Origin: an uncultured Methanomethylovorans sp.
Lineage (GTDB): Archaea > Halobacteriota > Methanosarcinia > Methanosarcinales > Methanosarcinaceae
Reading direction: 5' to 3'
Assembly (NCBI GenBank): GCA_937968035.1
Contig: CALBTS010000282.1
Coordinates: 1 to 5,451 of the forward strand
DNA: 5,451 nucleotides
Shown here: one piece after another, positions 5,407-5,451 of the stretch
Layout: the number at the start of each line of letters is the position of its first letter
Position numbering within the stretch: the stretch's first letter is position 1
The notes under the pieces: generated by a model
The model's input: only the letters and a program-made list of their open reading frames with translations
Told to the model about the DNA's origin: nothing
Database searches by the model: none
Program-made: the position numbers and the translations under genes

Positions 5407-5451
5407 AGATCGGAAGAGCGTCGTGTAGGGAAAGAGTGTAGATCTCGGTGG
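5407..5451 (-). other. Residual Illumina adapter, inverted copy, not biological
   Basis: AGATCGGAAGAGCGTCGTG and what follows read as the exact reverse complement of the P5/Read 1 adapter seen at the other end. In the frame of the last gene it encodes IGRASCRERV and a false stop, a known type of adapter-derived protein tail. The same adapter at both ends in opposite orientation indicates an untrimmed amplified library fragment and marks both insert ends as artificial. Confidence 0.97.

Noticed and set aside
1..5451. Terminal inverted repeats of a mobile element or linear genome
   Set aside because: The matching ends are Illumina adapter sequence, so the inverted arrangement comes from library preparation.

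Overview
This is a metagenome- or virome-derived fragment with Illumina adapter sequence left on both ends (1-53 and, in inverted orientation, 5407-5451). The biological insert is about 54-5406. All real genes are on the + strand, tightly packed, mostly small, with Shine-Dalgarno sites a few bases before ATG. No ribosomal, metabolic or transposase genes are visible. A ParB-like protein, an rIIA/Hsp90-type ATPase and a series of small orphan genes fit an accessory region of a tailed bacteriophage. The host cannot be told from the sequence.

Layout: (1) 54-988 is a 5'-truncated ParB-like gene. It is followed directly by a 25-residue membrane miniprotein (991-1068) and a strong stem-loop (1073-1107) that probably ends that transcript. 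(2) 1124-1592 holds the first copy of a small paralogous family (gene A, 1153-1494) and a broken remnant of another copy (about 1534-1592). (3) 1609-2868 encodes a GHKL ATPase joined to a C-terminal HExxH metallopeptidase-like segment. (4) 2938-3659 is a translationally coupled pair: an orphan of 79 residues and an Ala-rich protein resembling Imm-5-like putative immunity proteins. (5) 3690-4795 is a tandem array of three more family members (B, C, D). (6) 4821-5406 is an orphan gene cut off at its 3' end.

The most unusual feature is a repeated control cassette. The 14-base perfect palindrome GTAGCAATTGCTAC occurs at 1124, 1505, 2908 and 4792, with a one-base variant at 4409. Each copy ends 15-16 bases before an ATG, followed by a GGGAG- or AGAGG-like ribosome site. 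Gene B has an unrelated GC-rich 5-bp hairpin in the same place, 14 bases before its ATG. The cassette precedes unrelated genes as well as the paralogs, so it looks like a phage-specific expression element (an RNA hairpin next to the ribosome site, or a DNA operator) that may also act as a homology patch for gene duplication and loss. Genes C and D are recent duplicates whose repeat unit includes the palindrome, and the remnant at 1534-1592 shows loss of another unit.

Base composition is uneven. Hand counts give about 53% GC at 121-180, about 57% at 3421-3480 and about 28% at 4861-4920, consistent with a mosaic accessory region.
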